The notes: generated from the letters alone by a model not told the origin. 38,078 nucleotides of DNA from Bacteroidia bacterium (GCA_030430845.1 JAUIKE010000071.1:1-38078); one strand, 5' to 3'. Numbered from the stretch's first letter, positions 22,709-31,251 are shown. Program-made: numbers and translations.

Positions 22709-22716
22709 TAACTTTG
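22709..22716 (+). promoter_or_regulatory. -7 box TAACTTTG of the module 2 lipoprotein
   Basis: TAACTTTG is an exact TAnnTTTG match, 53 bp before the ATG at 22770, with no -33 TTG; the operator array occupies the upstream position instead. Confidence 0.7.
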
Positions 22717-22769
22717 CCCCTGTCAGGTGGTCGTAAACCACCATCGTATTTTTCACCACAACAATAAAA

Positions 22770-23231
22770 ATGATCATGAAAAAATCTGTTTTAATTCTAA
22801 TGGTATTAGGCATACTTAGTATTGGATTTATGTCTTGCGAAAAAGAAGAAACGCCGGAACCTATCGATACAAGTTTGCCTACAGGTATGCTGAATGTACA
22901 AAAAAGCGGTGATTTTGTTGCCCAGAACGGTACGCCCACCATGGGTACAGCTGCAATAGGCTTGGATGAAGACGGAGATAATTTCCTTCGGTTCAACAAT
23001 GGATTTGCTACAGAGCTAGCCACGGGTACTGTGTCCGTTTATTTTTCTACTTCCGAAAACTTTGTAGCTGATCCGGCTAATGGGAACCCTGATTTGCGTG
23101 TTGTAGGAGCGGTAAGTAAAAATGGCGATAATTTTTTCAAATTGGACGGTCCGGTGGATAGCAAATTTACCCACGTGATACTCTGGTGCGGATCAGCCAG
23201 TATTCCTTTTGGTTATGCTCCGTTGCAATAA
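22770..23231 (+). CDS. DM13-domain lipoprotein, module 2
   Basis: This 153-residue protein has a type II signal with cysteine C23 (GFMSC). After a short acidic linker, residues about 45-153 form a single DM13-type domain: GDFVAQNGTPTMGTAAI, NFLRFNNGFATELATGTVSVYFS, and the C-terminal FTHVILWCGSASIPFGYAPL with the conserved C140. It is half the size of the module 1 lipoprotein because it lacks the BIG2 domain. ATG codons at 22770 and 22776 are both possible starts. It is followed after 74 bp by the paralogous barrel gene. The predicted role is an outer-membrane-anchored redox or ligand-binding partner of that barrel (inference). Confidence 0.8.
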   Translation: MIMKKSVLILMVLGILSIGFMSCEKEETPEPIDTSLPTGMLNVQKSGDFVAQNGTPTMGTAAIGLDEDGDNFLRFNNGFATELATGTVSVYFSTSENFVADPANGNPDLRVVGAVSKNGDNFFKLDGPVDSKFTHVILWCGSASIPFGYAPLQ

Positions 23232-23305
23232 TGAGCAATCCTAAAATATTAATTCCATTAACCTTCCGGGAAGTTGAAATAGTCTCTTCCGCTTATTTTT
23301 TTCAA

Positions 23306-24160
23306 ATGATGTGCAGACAAATATTGCCGTTTTTATTAATCATTACTATCCCTGTTTTGCTCAATGGACAAAGCGGTTGGACCAGGAACAGCAAAAGCTG
23401 GTATGCTCAGACTGAGGCCATGTATTTTTCTTCCAATAAGTATTATTCTACGGAAGGAGAACAAAATACAGGCAATACCTTTTCAAGCATGGCCATTAAA
23501 ACTTATGCTGAATACGGTTGGACGGATCGTGTAACTCTATTGCTAAATTGGCCTTGGTTAAAAGCACAGCGTTTCAGCAGTACCAAAACGGTTGTTGGGC
23601 TCGGAGACCTTCAACTGGGACTAAAATATGCTTTGTCCAAAAAAATACCTGTTTCTATCGGAGTAGCTGTTGATATACCTACAGGCGATGGTCAACTTTT
23701 TGCTCAGTCCAAGGAAGAAAACGGTCTTGGATTTAACGAACGAATAAATCTTCCAACAAGTGATGGGGAATTTAATGTCCGAACGACCCTGGCTGTTTCT
23801 CATTCCTTCAACCGTGGAAATACCTATGCCAGTATTTATGGAGGCACTAATTGGCGCACAAAAGGGTATAGTCATCAGTGGCAAACGGGGCTTGAATTGG
23901 GACAATTATTATTCGACAAGTTATGGTTAATCGGAAAATTAAATCAGCAGGGACGTTTTTCTGACACTATTAACCAGGGCGTTTCTTTTCTTTACGGGGA
24001 AGGTACAACCTATTCGGCCTTTAATGTAAGCCTGATTTATAAAATAAATAAGCATTGGATGATTACTGCGGGCTATCAGGATTTTACCGGATTTCTGATT
24101 CCTAAACGGAACCTGTATGATGGCGGGACTTTTTTGATAGGAGCAGCAGTGGAATATTGA
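23306..24160 (+). CDS. Outer-membrane beta-barrel protein, module 2
   Basis: The protein is 284 residues from the ATG at 23306; the ATG at 23309 is equally possible. This start gives a good signal peptide (MMCRQILPFLLIITIPVLLNGQ). The open frame extends back to 23186 and overlaps the lipoprotein gene, but the extra residues have no signal character; an ATG at 23231 overlapping the lipoprotein stop is a less likely alternative. It is paralogous to the barrel at 18346-19209 (shared YGxTDR, GDxxxxLKYxL, SDGEFN and RTKGY segments). The chain ends in a strand with AAVEY, typical of barrel assembly signals. It is probably cotranscribed with the DM13 lipoprotein. Confidence 0.75.
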   Translation: MMCRQILPFLLIITIPVLLNGQSGWTRNSKSWYAQTEAMYFSSNKYYSTEGEQNTGNTFSSMAIKTYAEYGWTDRVTLLLNWPWLKAQRFSSTKTVVGLGDLQLGLKYALSKKIPVSIGVAVDIPTGDGQLFAQSKEENGLGFNERINLPTSDGEFNVRTTLAVSHSFNRGNTYASIYGGTNWRTKGYSHQWQTGLELGQLLFDKLWLIGKLNQQGRFSDTINQGVSFLYGEGTTYSAFNVSLIYKINKHWMITAGYQDFTGFLIPKRNLYDGGTFLIGAAVEY

Positions 24161-24175
24161 ATTAGACCTTTTAAA

Positions 24176-24215
24176 ATAAACAATAAAGGCGGCCACGGCC
24201 GCCTTTATTGTTTAT
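24176..24215. terminator. Bidirectional terminator, perfect 19-bp stem
   Basis: The arms 24176-24194 and 24197-24215 are exact complements around AC, with a GGCGGCC/GGCCGCC core and A/T-rich bases outside. It lies between convergent barrel and OmpA-family genes. Confidence 0.9.
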
Positions 24216-24217
24216 GG

Positions 24218-25162
24218 TTACTTACCTGCATCCGCCGTCGGCGCCTCTAACAACTCAAAGAACTGATCCAACTTAGGCAGGATGATGATTTCAGTTCTGC
24301 GGTTGATGCTGCGACCTTTTTCGGTATTATTATCAGCTTTTGGAATGTACTGTGAGCGACCGCCGGCTGTCATTCTGGCGGGGTTTACATTATACTTTTT
24401 CTGAAGAACTCTTACAACAGAAGTGGCTCTTTTGACACTTAAGTCCCAGTTGTCCTCCAGGCAAGCTGTTCTTATAGGCACCGTATCGGTATGCCCTTCG
24501 ACAAGGATATCCAGTTCTTTATAGTCATTAACTACCTTGGCGATCTTACCTAAGACTTCTTCTGCACGGGTGTTGATCACGGCGCTGCCGGATCGGAACA
24601 GCATTTTGTCAGACAGAGAAATGTATACGACTCCTTTCTTGACTTCAACCGTAACGTCTTCATCATCGATATTTGAAAGAGAGCGTTTTAGGTTCATGAC
24701 CAGTACAAGGTTAACCGAATCTTTACGTTGCATGGAAGAGTTAAGCTGCTTGATGTAATCGCCCTGCTTGCTGAGTGTCTCCAGAGATTTTTTGATGTTC
24801 TCAGCTCCTGTTTTGCTGACGACAGACAGATCTGAAAGTCGGTCCAGCAAGTTGGTATTTGATTGTTGCAGGTAATTGATTTGCTCCTGCAAGGCGCGAA
24901 TGCGGTTGCGTTCGTTCTCTGTTTCGTTTTTGGAGACAGCCAATTCCTGGTCTTTCAGGCTTAGTTGGTTTCTCAGGTTCTCTACATTGGTTTGGAACCT
25001 GACTGCTTGAGACTGACACTCATCAAATTGCATCTTGAGTGTTTCATACTGCTTATGGGCAGCGTCCCTGCTATCCTGCATTTCCATAAACTTCTTCTTG
25101 CTCACACAAGATGAGAGCAGAGCAAGGATGAAGAGTAAGGAAAATAATTTAAGATTTTTCAT
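24218..25162 (-). CDS. OmpA-family lipoprotein with coiled coil
   Basis: This 314-residue protein has lipobox LSSC (C19). Residues about 22-110 are a long charged coiled coil with few prolines, and residues about 180-296 form an OmpA/MotB peptidoglycan-binding domain. Its signatures are VEGHTDTVP, the NWDLSVKRA helix and GRSINRRTEIII with the conserved arginine. It should be anchored by lipid in the outer membrane and bind diaminopimelate-containing peptidoglycan, with the coiled coil as a spacer or oligomerisation rod. It appears to be a single-gene unit, divergent from the MscS gene; I saw no exact TAnnTTTG box upstream. Confidence 0.92.
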   Translation of the reverse strand: MKNLKLFSLLFILALLSSCVSKKKFMEMQDSRDAAHKQYETLKMQFDECQSQAVRFQTNVENLRNQLSLKDQELAVSKNETENERNRIRALQEQINYLQQSNTNLLDRLSDLSVVSKTGAENIKKSLETLSKQGDYIKQLNSSMQRKDSVNLVLVMNLKRSLSNIDDEDVTVEVKKGVVYISLSDKMLFRSGSAVINTRAEEVLGKIAKVVNDYKELDILVEGHTDTVPIRTACLEDNWDLSVKRATSVVRVLQKKYNVNPARMTAGGRSQYIPKADNNTEKGRSINRRTEIIILPKLDQFFELLEAPTADAGK

Positions 25163-25380
25163 GGAGTTGATTATTTAAATGTTTGGTTATTTAATTCAAA
25201 TGGCGATGCAAGCTGGTAGAAGGATTTGTGAAAAAACATCTCCTTCTATTAAAATAAAATTATGCTTAAAGAAGTTCTATTGGGTTTTGCTGAATATGCT
25301 AAAGTTCTGTAAAATTAAGGGGAGCGAAGGCTGTACGCTTTAAACAACTTCAATATTAAAAAAAACGCTACGAATAACTT

Positions 25381-26247
25381 ATGCGCATATTAAGGATTCT
25401 ATTACAACTTGTATTGCTGGTACTGGTTTTGGGCTGGTATGATCCTATTCTCAACTGGATCGATGAAACGGTTATTCCTACTTACATGGCCCCTCCGCTT
25501 CTGAATCTATTCATTTTCCTCATCGGAGGTAATCTGGTATTGGTTATTGTATCCTTCTTTTACCGAAGGCGCAAAAAGATCCCCAGAGATCAAACAGACA
25601 ATGTATTGTTCGGCTTGCAGAATATTTTTTACCTCATCACCACAGCAGTGCTGGTAGTAACGATTCTGGCTTTATTTGGGATTGATGTAGTAACCCTGTT
25701 TACCAGTTTGAGTATCGTTGCAGCGGCTATTGCCATTGTCACTAAGGACTATTTGAATGAGATAATGAGTGGTATAATAATAAGTTTTTCTAAGGATTTT
25801 GCTATTGATGATTACATCAAAATCAATGGCCAACAGGGTACGATCATTGCCTTAAATCTCACAAAAGTTATCCTTTTGAGCGATGATGAGGAGGTGATCT
25901 CTATTCCTAATCATAAATTTTTTCTGGGAGAAATTGTCAATTATACCCGCAAGCAAATTAATAAGATCAACATCGAATTTGAATTAGACATCAAACTCCT
26001 CGAATCAGTAGAGGATTTAGAAAAAAAAATAATAGCGTTGCTAAAAAAACAGGCAACTTATATAGAAGAGGGGAGCCATAACATCAAAGTAGGCGCCATA
26101 AAAAAGGATCTGGTATTACTTAAATTTCAGTACACCGCTTTGGAAAATGACGAGGAGACGGATCGCCTGATCAGAAAAAAGGTCTTGAGGTATATTATTC
26201 AGTATATTAAACAATCAGAGGCAGCAAAAGCTGCCGATAAAGCTTAA
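25381..26247 (+). CDS. MscS-family mechanosensitive channel
   Basis: This 288-residue protein has three main hydrophobic segments (about 1-22, 38-62, 82-108), then the MscS pore-lining helix (SLSIVAAAIAIVTKDYLNEIMSGI) and a cytoplasmic beta domain (DYIKINGQQGTIIALNLTKVIL, ISIPNHKFF). The C-terminal alpha-beta part is followed by a short basic tail. It is near the minimal MscS length. It would release solutes on hypo-osmotic shock. It converges with the PP-loop-creatininase gene, sharing a palindrome that includes both stop codons. Confidence 0.92.
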   Translation: MRILRILLQLVLLVLVLGWYDPILNWIDETVIPTYMAPPLLNLFIFLIGGNLVLVIVSFFYRRRKKIPRDQTDNVLFGLQNIFYLITTAVLVVTILALFGIDVVTLFTSLSIVAAAIAIVTKDYLNEIMSGIIISFSKDFAIDDYIKINGQQGTIIALNLTKVILLSDDEEVISIPNHKFFLGEIVNYTRKQINKINIEFELDIKLLESVEDLEKKIIALLKKQATYIEEGSHNIKVGAIKKDLVLLKFQYTALENDEETDRLIRKKVLRYIIQYIKQSEAAKAADKA

Positions 26248-26289
26248 ACAGGCTTGCCTCAGCCGAACGGCTGAGGCAAGCCTGTTTAA
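26244..26289. terminator. Bidirectional terminator, perfect 22-bp stem over both stop codons
   Basis: Arms 26244-26265 and 26268-26289 (starting TTAAACAGGCTTGCC) are perfect complements around AA. The stop codons at 26245-26247 (plus) and 26286-26288 (minus) are exact mirror images. Confidence 0.93.
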
Positions 26290-28628
26290 AACTTCTTCTG
26301 GTAGATCTCATCCAAAGAAAGCTTCTTAAGCTCTTCTGCAAGCACCACAAGGTGTGAGATCATGATCTTCCAGATCTTTTCTCCTTTTTCTACACTGGCC
26401 TTAGTCGGGTCACCCATGACCCCGTTAGCCGATATTTTATCCGTATGGGCATACCAGGGTACACTATATTGCGAAGTAAAGTCCAGGTATCGGTTGCTAA
26501 ATTTCAGGCTCATGTCTTTCGCCTTGTCCATTTTGACGAGCTGCGGCCTGACGGCTAAGGTGGTACTGGTTTCTACTTCACCGGCGTGGATGTCATTATG
26601 GGTATGTACAAGATCGTAAATATCCGAATCGCTGGTTTCGCCGGTATCCACGCACACAAAAATATGGGCATCCCGGTTGATCATCTGCGCCGCATAATTA
26701 AGTGCCGGGCTGTTATCTCCATGACCGTTAATGATGAGGATCTTTTTAATGCCGTTTTGAGCCAGACTCATACCGATGTCATATATAAATTTGGACATGG
26801 CTTCATTACTGACGCTGAGGGTACCCTTAAATTGACTGTGGTGATACGATACGCCATACGGGATGAGCGGCAAAACCAATGGACGTGGGTGGCTACAGGC
26901 TTCTGCTACCTTTTGAGCCAGATAATTAGCATCGAAGGCATCAACATCTAATGGAAGATGAGGTCCGTGCTGTTCGATGGCCCCCACCGGGAGGATGGCC
27001 AGGTCTACTTCTCCACATCTGGCTTCTGCTTCTTCCCAGGTCAATTCTGCCCAGAGATGTTCATTTCTGCTGGGCGGCGTATCCTGTGGTGCTGTTTCAA
27101 ACTCAAATGGATAAGGAGTTTGAAGCATCGGATGTTCAAAAATATCAATCGGACTCCATTGGTGGTCTCTGAAGAAAACTGCACCCTCAGCATGTTCCAG
27201 GAAAATTTTAAAAATGGGTGCCCTCAAATCCAAAGGAGTATGGTAAATAGGAGAGCGCTCACGATCAAAACGCAGGTTCATGATATGAGGGTAGGCCTTA
27301 TAAGACTTTGACTCGGGGGGAGTTATCAGGCCTTTTTCCTCTAGCAAATGGTACAGGTGACTGGCGTCCGTGCCGATCTGCTTAAGTTTCTGGCTACTTA
27401 GGCTAAGTAGCCCTTCCTTTATCTGCTGATCTGTGTACCCACAATGCTGGGGAGCAACATCAAGTGCAGAGAGCATGCCGATGATCCTTCTGCATTTTTC
27501 ACACTTTCCGCAAGGGTAGATCCTGCCGTCTTTTTCGTGACTGGCGTGACAGGAGATCTGCTGTGCCTGTAATTCTGGGTATCGATGACTGAGCGTCTTT
27601 TGAATCAGCAATTCAGACAGCGGCCGGAGTAAGGAGAACTGGCTGATGCTCCATCCTTTTTTTAAGAAAAATCGGGATAGAGCCTCGTCAAAGTATTTGC
27701 TTTGGTCGTACAGTCCATTATAATGAGTGATACCTTCAAAAACACCTCTTTGGGTAGAATCATATTCGTCTCCAATAATTAAGCGACCGAGCCCTCTTTT
27801 TTTCATAAGCGGCAAGACTCCAAACAAGAAAACAGCCACCGTCCAAAGCCGGACGGGGTAATCATCTGCTCTGATATTGGCAAAATCGGGCCGGATAAAA
27901 GGAAGTTGGCGTAACATCCACGCGAATAAGCGATCGCTGTTCATCCAAACCTTAGAGGTATTGGAGTCTGTATTTTTCAAGTACCGGTAGCCATTCAGTG
28001 CCGTAAACCAGTGGCGCCCACTTTCATTCCCAAAAATGGGATGTACTTCTTTCCCTGTTTCTTTTAGCAGGCCATAACTCAACAGGCTATCCTTGCCACC
28101 ACTCGATAATACACAGTGCTTGTGTTTGTCCGTATCCCAGAAAACATGCTCTGGTACTGTTTGATGGAAGGAAGTATTAACGAAGGATACCTCTGCCTGG
28201 GTATATTTCTTCTGGCGAACAGGTGTTAGTCCGGTAAAAGATTCCGTTAAAAATTTATTGGGCTTAAGGAGCTTATTGACATAGATCTCCCTGGAGGTGT
28301 TCTCCATCATGCTGATCAGAAAACGCCTGTCGACTCCATTGAACAAGCCGTCGAAGACTATTTTTTTAAAAAACAGGCCGTAGTTGAGCGCTAATTGCGC
28401 TCCGATCAGGCTACCCAGATTTTGGTCTTTTGGGTCCTGAGGATCAAATACGGCTTCTTCGTAGGAATAGATTAATTCGTTGGAGCTGGATTGCCCGTCG
28501 GCCGTTATGACGGTATAAGCCATGCTGAGGCGTTTGGCTTCCAGTTTGACCGGCCCCACGCTCAGTTGTTCGAGACACAGGAAGTCTTTGATGCTTGGCT
28601 GATGAGTGCTTGCGGATGCTTTCATCAT
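26286..28628 (-). CDS. PP-loop ATP pyrophosphatase fused to a creatininase-family amidohydrolase
   Basis: The protein is 780 residues. Residues about 160-400 form a PP-loop N-type ATP pyrophosphatase with LSSGGKDSLLS (175-184) and a zinc-like cysteine set C360, C373, C376, C379 (CGKCEKC), as in QueC-type enzymes. Residues about 1-155 precede it without a recognised fold. Residues about 525-770 are a creatininase-family domain with VGAIEQHGPHLPLDVDAFDA (metal ligands E552, H554, D561-D563 region), NGHGDN (H636) and HAGEVETS (E684). Creatininase-family members cleave small amides (creatinine, formamidopyrimidines, the mycofactocin peptide). The fusion joins an amide- or thioamide-forming type of domain to an amide-cleaving one. 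The start codon directly follows the TAA of the upstream DUF1611 gene. The product is unknown. Confidence 0.85.
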   Translation of the reverse strand: MMKASASTHQPSIKDFLCLEQLSVGPVKLEAKRLSMAYTVITADGQSSSNELIYSYEEAVFDPQDPKDQNLGSLIGAQLALNYGLFFKKIVFDGLFNGVDRRFLISMMENTSREIYVNKLLKPNKFLTESFTGLTPVRQKKYTQAEVSFVNTSFHQTVPEHVFWDTDKHKHCVLSSGGKDSLLSYGLLKETGKEVHPIFGNESGRHWFTALNGYRYLKNTDSNTSKVWMNSDRLFAWMLRQLPFIRPDFANIRADDYPVRLWTVAVFLFGVLPLMKKRGLGRLIIGDEYDSTQRGVFEGITHYNGLYDQSKYFDEALSRFFLKKGWSISQFSLLRPLSELLIQKTLSHRYPELQAQQISCHASHEKDGRIYPCGKCEKCRRIIGMLSALDVAPQHCGYTDQQIKEGLLSLSSQKLKQIGTDASHLYHLLEEKGLITPPESKSYKAYPHIMNLRFDRERSPIYHTPLDLRAPIFKIFLEHAEGAVFFRDHQWSPIDIFEHPMLQTPYPFEFETAPQDTPPSRNEHLWAELTWEEAEARCGEVDLAILPVGAIEQHGPHLPLDVDAFDANYLAQKVAEACSHPRPLVLPLIPYGVSYHHSQFKGTLSVSNEAMSKFIYDIGMSLAQNGIKKILIINGHGDNSPALNYAAQMINRDAHIFVCVDTGETSDSDIYDLVHTHNDIHAGEVETSTTLAVRPQLVKMDKAKDMSLKFSNRYLDFTSQYSVPWYAHTDKISANGVMGDPTKASVEKGEKIWKIMISHLVVLAEELKKLSLDEIYQKKF

Positions 28629-29723
28629 TTAAATCTTTTCTGTTTTAGGTTTTTTTATTTGAGTTCGTACAAGTTCGACCAGATCTTTCGGCCCATAAGC
28701 CAGGACGTCGAAAGCCGGTAGCCCTACCGTTTGTTCAATTTGGAGTATTGACTGGCCTATTTCCAGCTTGGTCATTCGTTCATGATTGATGGTTACGCCA
28801 ATTACGGGTTTGCCTCCTATCAATTCTACAGCTTCTATTTGCTGAGAAAGAGGGTGCATTGGGTAGTTGGGAAAGCCATCGTATACTTTGCGTTTGGGGG
28901 CATGCTGTAGGATGACGACATCCGGCCGGCCGGCTGCAAGAATCTCAAAGCCACCGGGGTAGGCAGGGTTAAGTAAACTTCCCTGACCTTCGATGACGAT
29001 GACGTCGGGGCCTTGTTCTTCCCATGCGCTGTACACCGCATGTTCTATTTCGCCGGACACGAAATCATTGATCAGGGAATCCATGATAAGGCTGTAACGA
29101 GCTCCCTGCATCCAGGCGGTTTGTCCGGTGCCGATCAACTCAGCTTTATAGCCTGCTTCTTTTAAACCATTGACTAATAACCAGGCTGTGGTCCGTTTGC
29201 CGATGGCGCTGTCTGTTCCTAAAATGGCTACTACCAGGGAGTCAACTTTTTCAATTTTTCCTTCAAAAAAATGCAATTCATTTCGGGAAGGTGTTTTGCG
29301 AATATCCCTGATTTTTACCCCTTTTTGTTTAGCCAGGGCCATGATCTCGGGATCTTCGGAAAGGAAATCGTGTAATCCGCTGTCAACATTCAGGCCCTTG
29401 GCAATTGCTTTTTTGATATCAGATCTGGCTGTGTCAGGAAGCCTGCCACCGTCAGGAGCAAGCCCCATAACAAGATATCGGACTTCCTGGTTTTTTGACT
29501 GGGCATAGCTTAGCGCAGCATCAATAGAGGCTACTATTGGAATGTTTGCGTGCTTGTTGTCCAGTACCTGGCCTGCATCCTGGCCGGCATATTTACTATC
29601 CACTAAGGCTAAAATATTATATCGCAGGGTGAAACGGATCAGTCCGTGAGCCGTTTTACCATTGGTTGTATTAAAAGCACCTTCGCAATAAACAATGGCG
29701 TTACCATCTAATGTTTCTTTCAT
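28629..29723 (-). CDS. DUF1611 (DgcN-like) P-loop protein
   Basis: This 364-residue cytoplasmic protein has an N-terminal Rossmann-like domain (about 1-150) with MGLAPDGGRLP, and a C-terminal P-loop domain with ILGTDSAIGKRTT (168-178) and VIVIEGQGSLLNPAY. This is the DUF1611 family, one member of which (DgcN) has been described as a D-glutamate N-acetyltransferase in D-amino-acid catabolism. No DgcA-type partner is visible here, so the substrate may differ. It lies second in a three-gene minus-strand operon: 56 bp after the PLP enzyme and directly abutting the PP-loop-creatininase gene (TAA followed at once by ATG), suggesting translational coupling. Confidence 0.85.
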   Translation of the reverse strand: MKETLDGNAIVYCEGAFNTTNGKTAHGLIRFTLRYNILALVDSKYAGQDAGQVLDNKHANIPIVASIDAALSYAQSKNQEVRYLVMGLAPDGGRLPDTARSDIKKAIAKGLNVDSGLHDFLSEDPEIMALAKQKGVKIRDIRKTPSRNELHFFEGKIEKVDSLVVAILGTDSAIGKRTTAWLLVNGLKEAGYKAELIGTGQTAWMQGARYSLIMDSLINDFVSGEIEHAVYSAWEEQGPDVIVIEGQGSLLNPAYPGGFEILAAGRPDVVILQHAPKRKVYDGFPNYPMHPLSQQIEAVELIGGKPVIGVTINHERMTKLEIGQSILQIEQTVGLPAFDVLAYGPKDLVELVRTQIKKPKTEKI

Positions 29724-29779
29724 TTTTTGTAGGTTTAATAGGATAAAACTAATTGTGGCCGGCCGGTTCCACCAGCTAA

Positions 29780-30829
29780 TTACTTCCTGGCCGTAATCAG
29801 CACCACAAAACGATCATTCATGACTAATTCGGGTTTCGGAGGATTTATAAGTGCTGCGAGGCCGGCTGTTGCGGCAGGCAATACTTGTAAGCCTTCTTTA
29901 TCTTTCAGGAGTTTGGACAATTGCATCATCTTCTTGTCTGTTACATCCGTAGCCCAGCCTTTGGAAGAATGAAGGGCATTCAGGGTAATATCGCCGTCAA
30001 AGGAATGCCAGTTGATGAGCGGTTCATTGATGGCTGTTTCTTTGATAGATTGTGGAGACAGATCTTCGCAGACTGTCTTTCCTTGAAGAAAAGAAGTAAT
30101 GATGGGGTTTTTCTTATAAGAGGAACCTCCTACCAAATGAGGTATCCGAGAGGTTTTCCCCCTTCGGTACAGGCTAACAAACCCCTTATATAGGCCGGCC
30201 AGGACGGTGCCGTTTGAAACAGGCACGGCCATTACCTTGGGTGCATCCCTGAGTTCGTCATAGATCTCAAAAGCGATTTCGCCATAGGCTTTGAGCTGAA
30301 GTGGCGTGTTATTCCCTCCCGGGTTAGCATCGTACAATTCATTTTTCTCGGCAAATTCCTGAGAGTCGATGACGGCTTTTTCGTAATCGCCTTTTACCTT
30401 TTGCACCTGAGCGCCCAGTTCGATCATTTCTTCCACCTTTTTACTGTGGAATTGTTCAGGAATGAAAATGATACAATTCAGGCCGGCGTATTTGGCTGCC
30501 AGGGCACAGGCCAGGCCGTAATTGCCGCAGGTAGCCAGTGAGATGCCGTCAAACCCCCGACGTAAAGCATCCCGACATTGAGCAAAGGCAATGCGGTCTT
30601 TGTGCGTGCCGGTAGGGTTGCCTCCCTCAAACTTGAGGTAGATCTGACGGATACCCAGCTCCCGCTCTATATTCCGAGCCCTGATTAAAGGCGTATCCCC
30701 TACCTCACTATCCGCTATGAAGTCAAAGGCTTCCAGACGGCTATCCAACGAGGTATTGCGGTCCAGCAGCCGTTGGTATTGATGTTCCAATTCTTTTTGA
30801 ATGTTGAAAGAGTCTTCTTGTGTTTTCAT
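29780..30829 (-). CDS. Fold-type II PLP enzyme, threonine-synthase-like
   Basis: This 349-residue cytoplasmic protein belongs to the tryptophan-synthase-beta superfamily. Lysine K77 in GGNPTGTHKDRIA is the expected Schiff-base residue, ATCGNYG (N103) contacts the PLP ring hydroxyl, and VPVSNGTVLAG takes the place of the phosphate-binding glycine loop. It is shorter than standard threonine synthases and lacks their N-terminal region. Related enzymes perform beta- or gamma-replacement or elimination on serine, threonine or phosphohomoserine. It is the first gene of the operon with DUF1611 and PP-loop-creatininase genes, so it probably makes or breaks down the amino acid the other two act on (inference). 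Confidence 0.85.
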   Translation of the reverse strand: MKTQEDSFNIQKELEHQYQRLLDRNTSLDSRLEAFDFIADSEVGDTPLIRARNIERELGIRQIYLKFEGGNPTGTHKDRIAFAQCRDALRRGFDGISLATCGNYGLACALAAKYAGLNCIIFIPEQFHSKKVEEMIELGAQVQKVKGDYEKAVIDSQEFAEKNELYDANPGGNNTPLQLKAYGEIAFEIYDELRDAPKVMAVPVSNGTVLAGLYKGFVSLYRRGKTSRIPHLVGGSSYKKNPIITSFLQGKTVCEDLSPQSIKETAINEPLINWHSFDGDITLNALHSSKGWATDVTDKKMMQLSKLLKDKEGLQVLPAATAGLAALINPPKPELVMNDRFVVLITARK

Positions 30830-31251
30830 GATCCGAAAATTTGCGAATTAGACTCAGGATGTCAATAAAGTCACTTTTTTTTCGACTAAAATTTTGAAAT
30901 ATTTTTTTAGTATTTTTATCCTATATTCTTCTTTTTTATATGAGGTAGAGCCCTGAATATTTTTGAGGCCCCAAATTGGAAGAACTGAATTTTAAATACC
31001 CAAAAACCATTCATCATGACCACCGAAAATCCGCTATTCCTCCCATCACTCCATGCTCCCCTGTTGACATTTTTAACAGAAATGCGACTAATTAAATATA
31101 CCAAAATTAATAAGGAATCACTGCTGTATAAAACATCAGTAATCCATTATTAAATCTGTTGTTAGCTCAGCCTGTTGTCGAGGGCGTTTTTAAAACAGCT
31201 TTTTAGCGTTCTAGCAAAGTATCGCTCATATTTATTCCAAAATCATAACCA
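30830..31251. other. 422-bp divergent intergenic region, no gene seen
   Basis: This A/T-rich stretch lies between the PLP-enzyme operon (minus) and the PKD protein gene (plus), so it must hold both promoters. I found no exact TAnnTTTG box at good spacing in either direction and no long hairpin. The 62-codon minus frame at 30916-31104 looks like chance. Confidence 0.5.

Noticed and set aside
23186..23305. Upstream extension of the module 2 barrel gene
   Set aside because: The extra 40 residues overlap the lipoprotein gene and would bury the signal peptide; the ATGs at 23306 and 23309 fit better.
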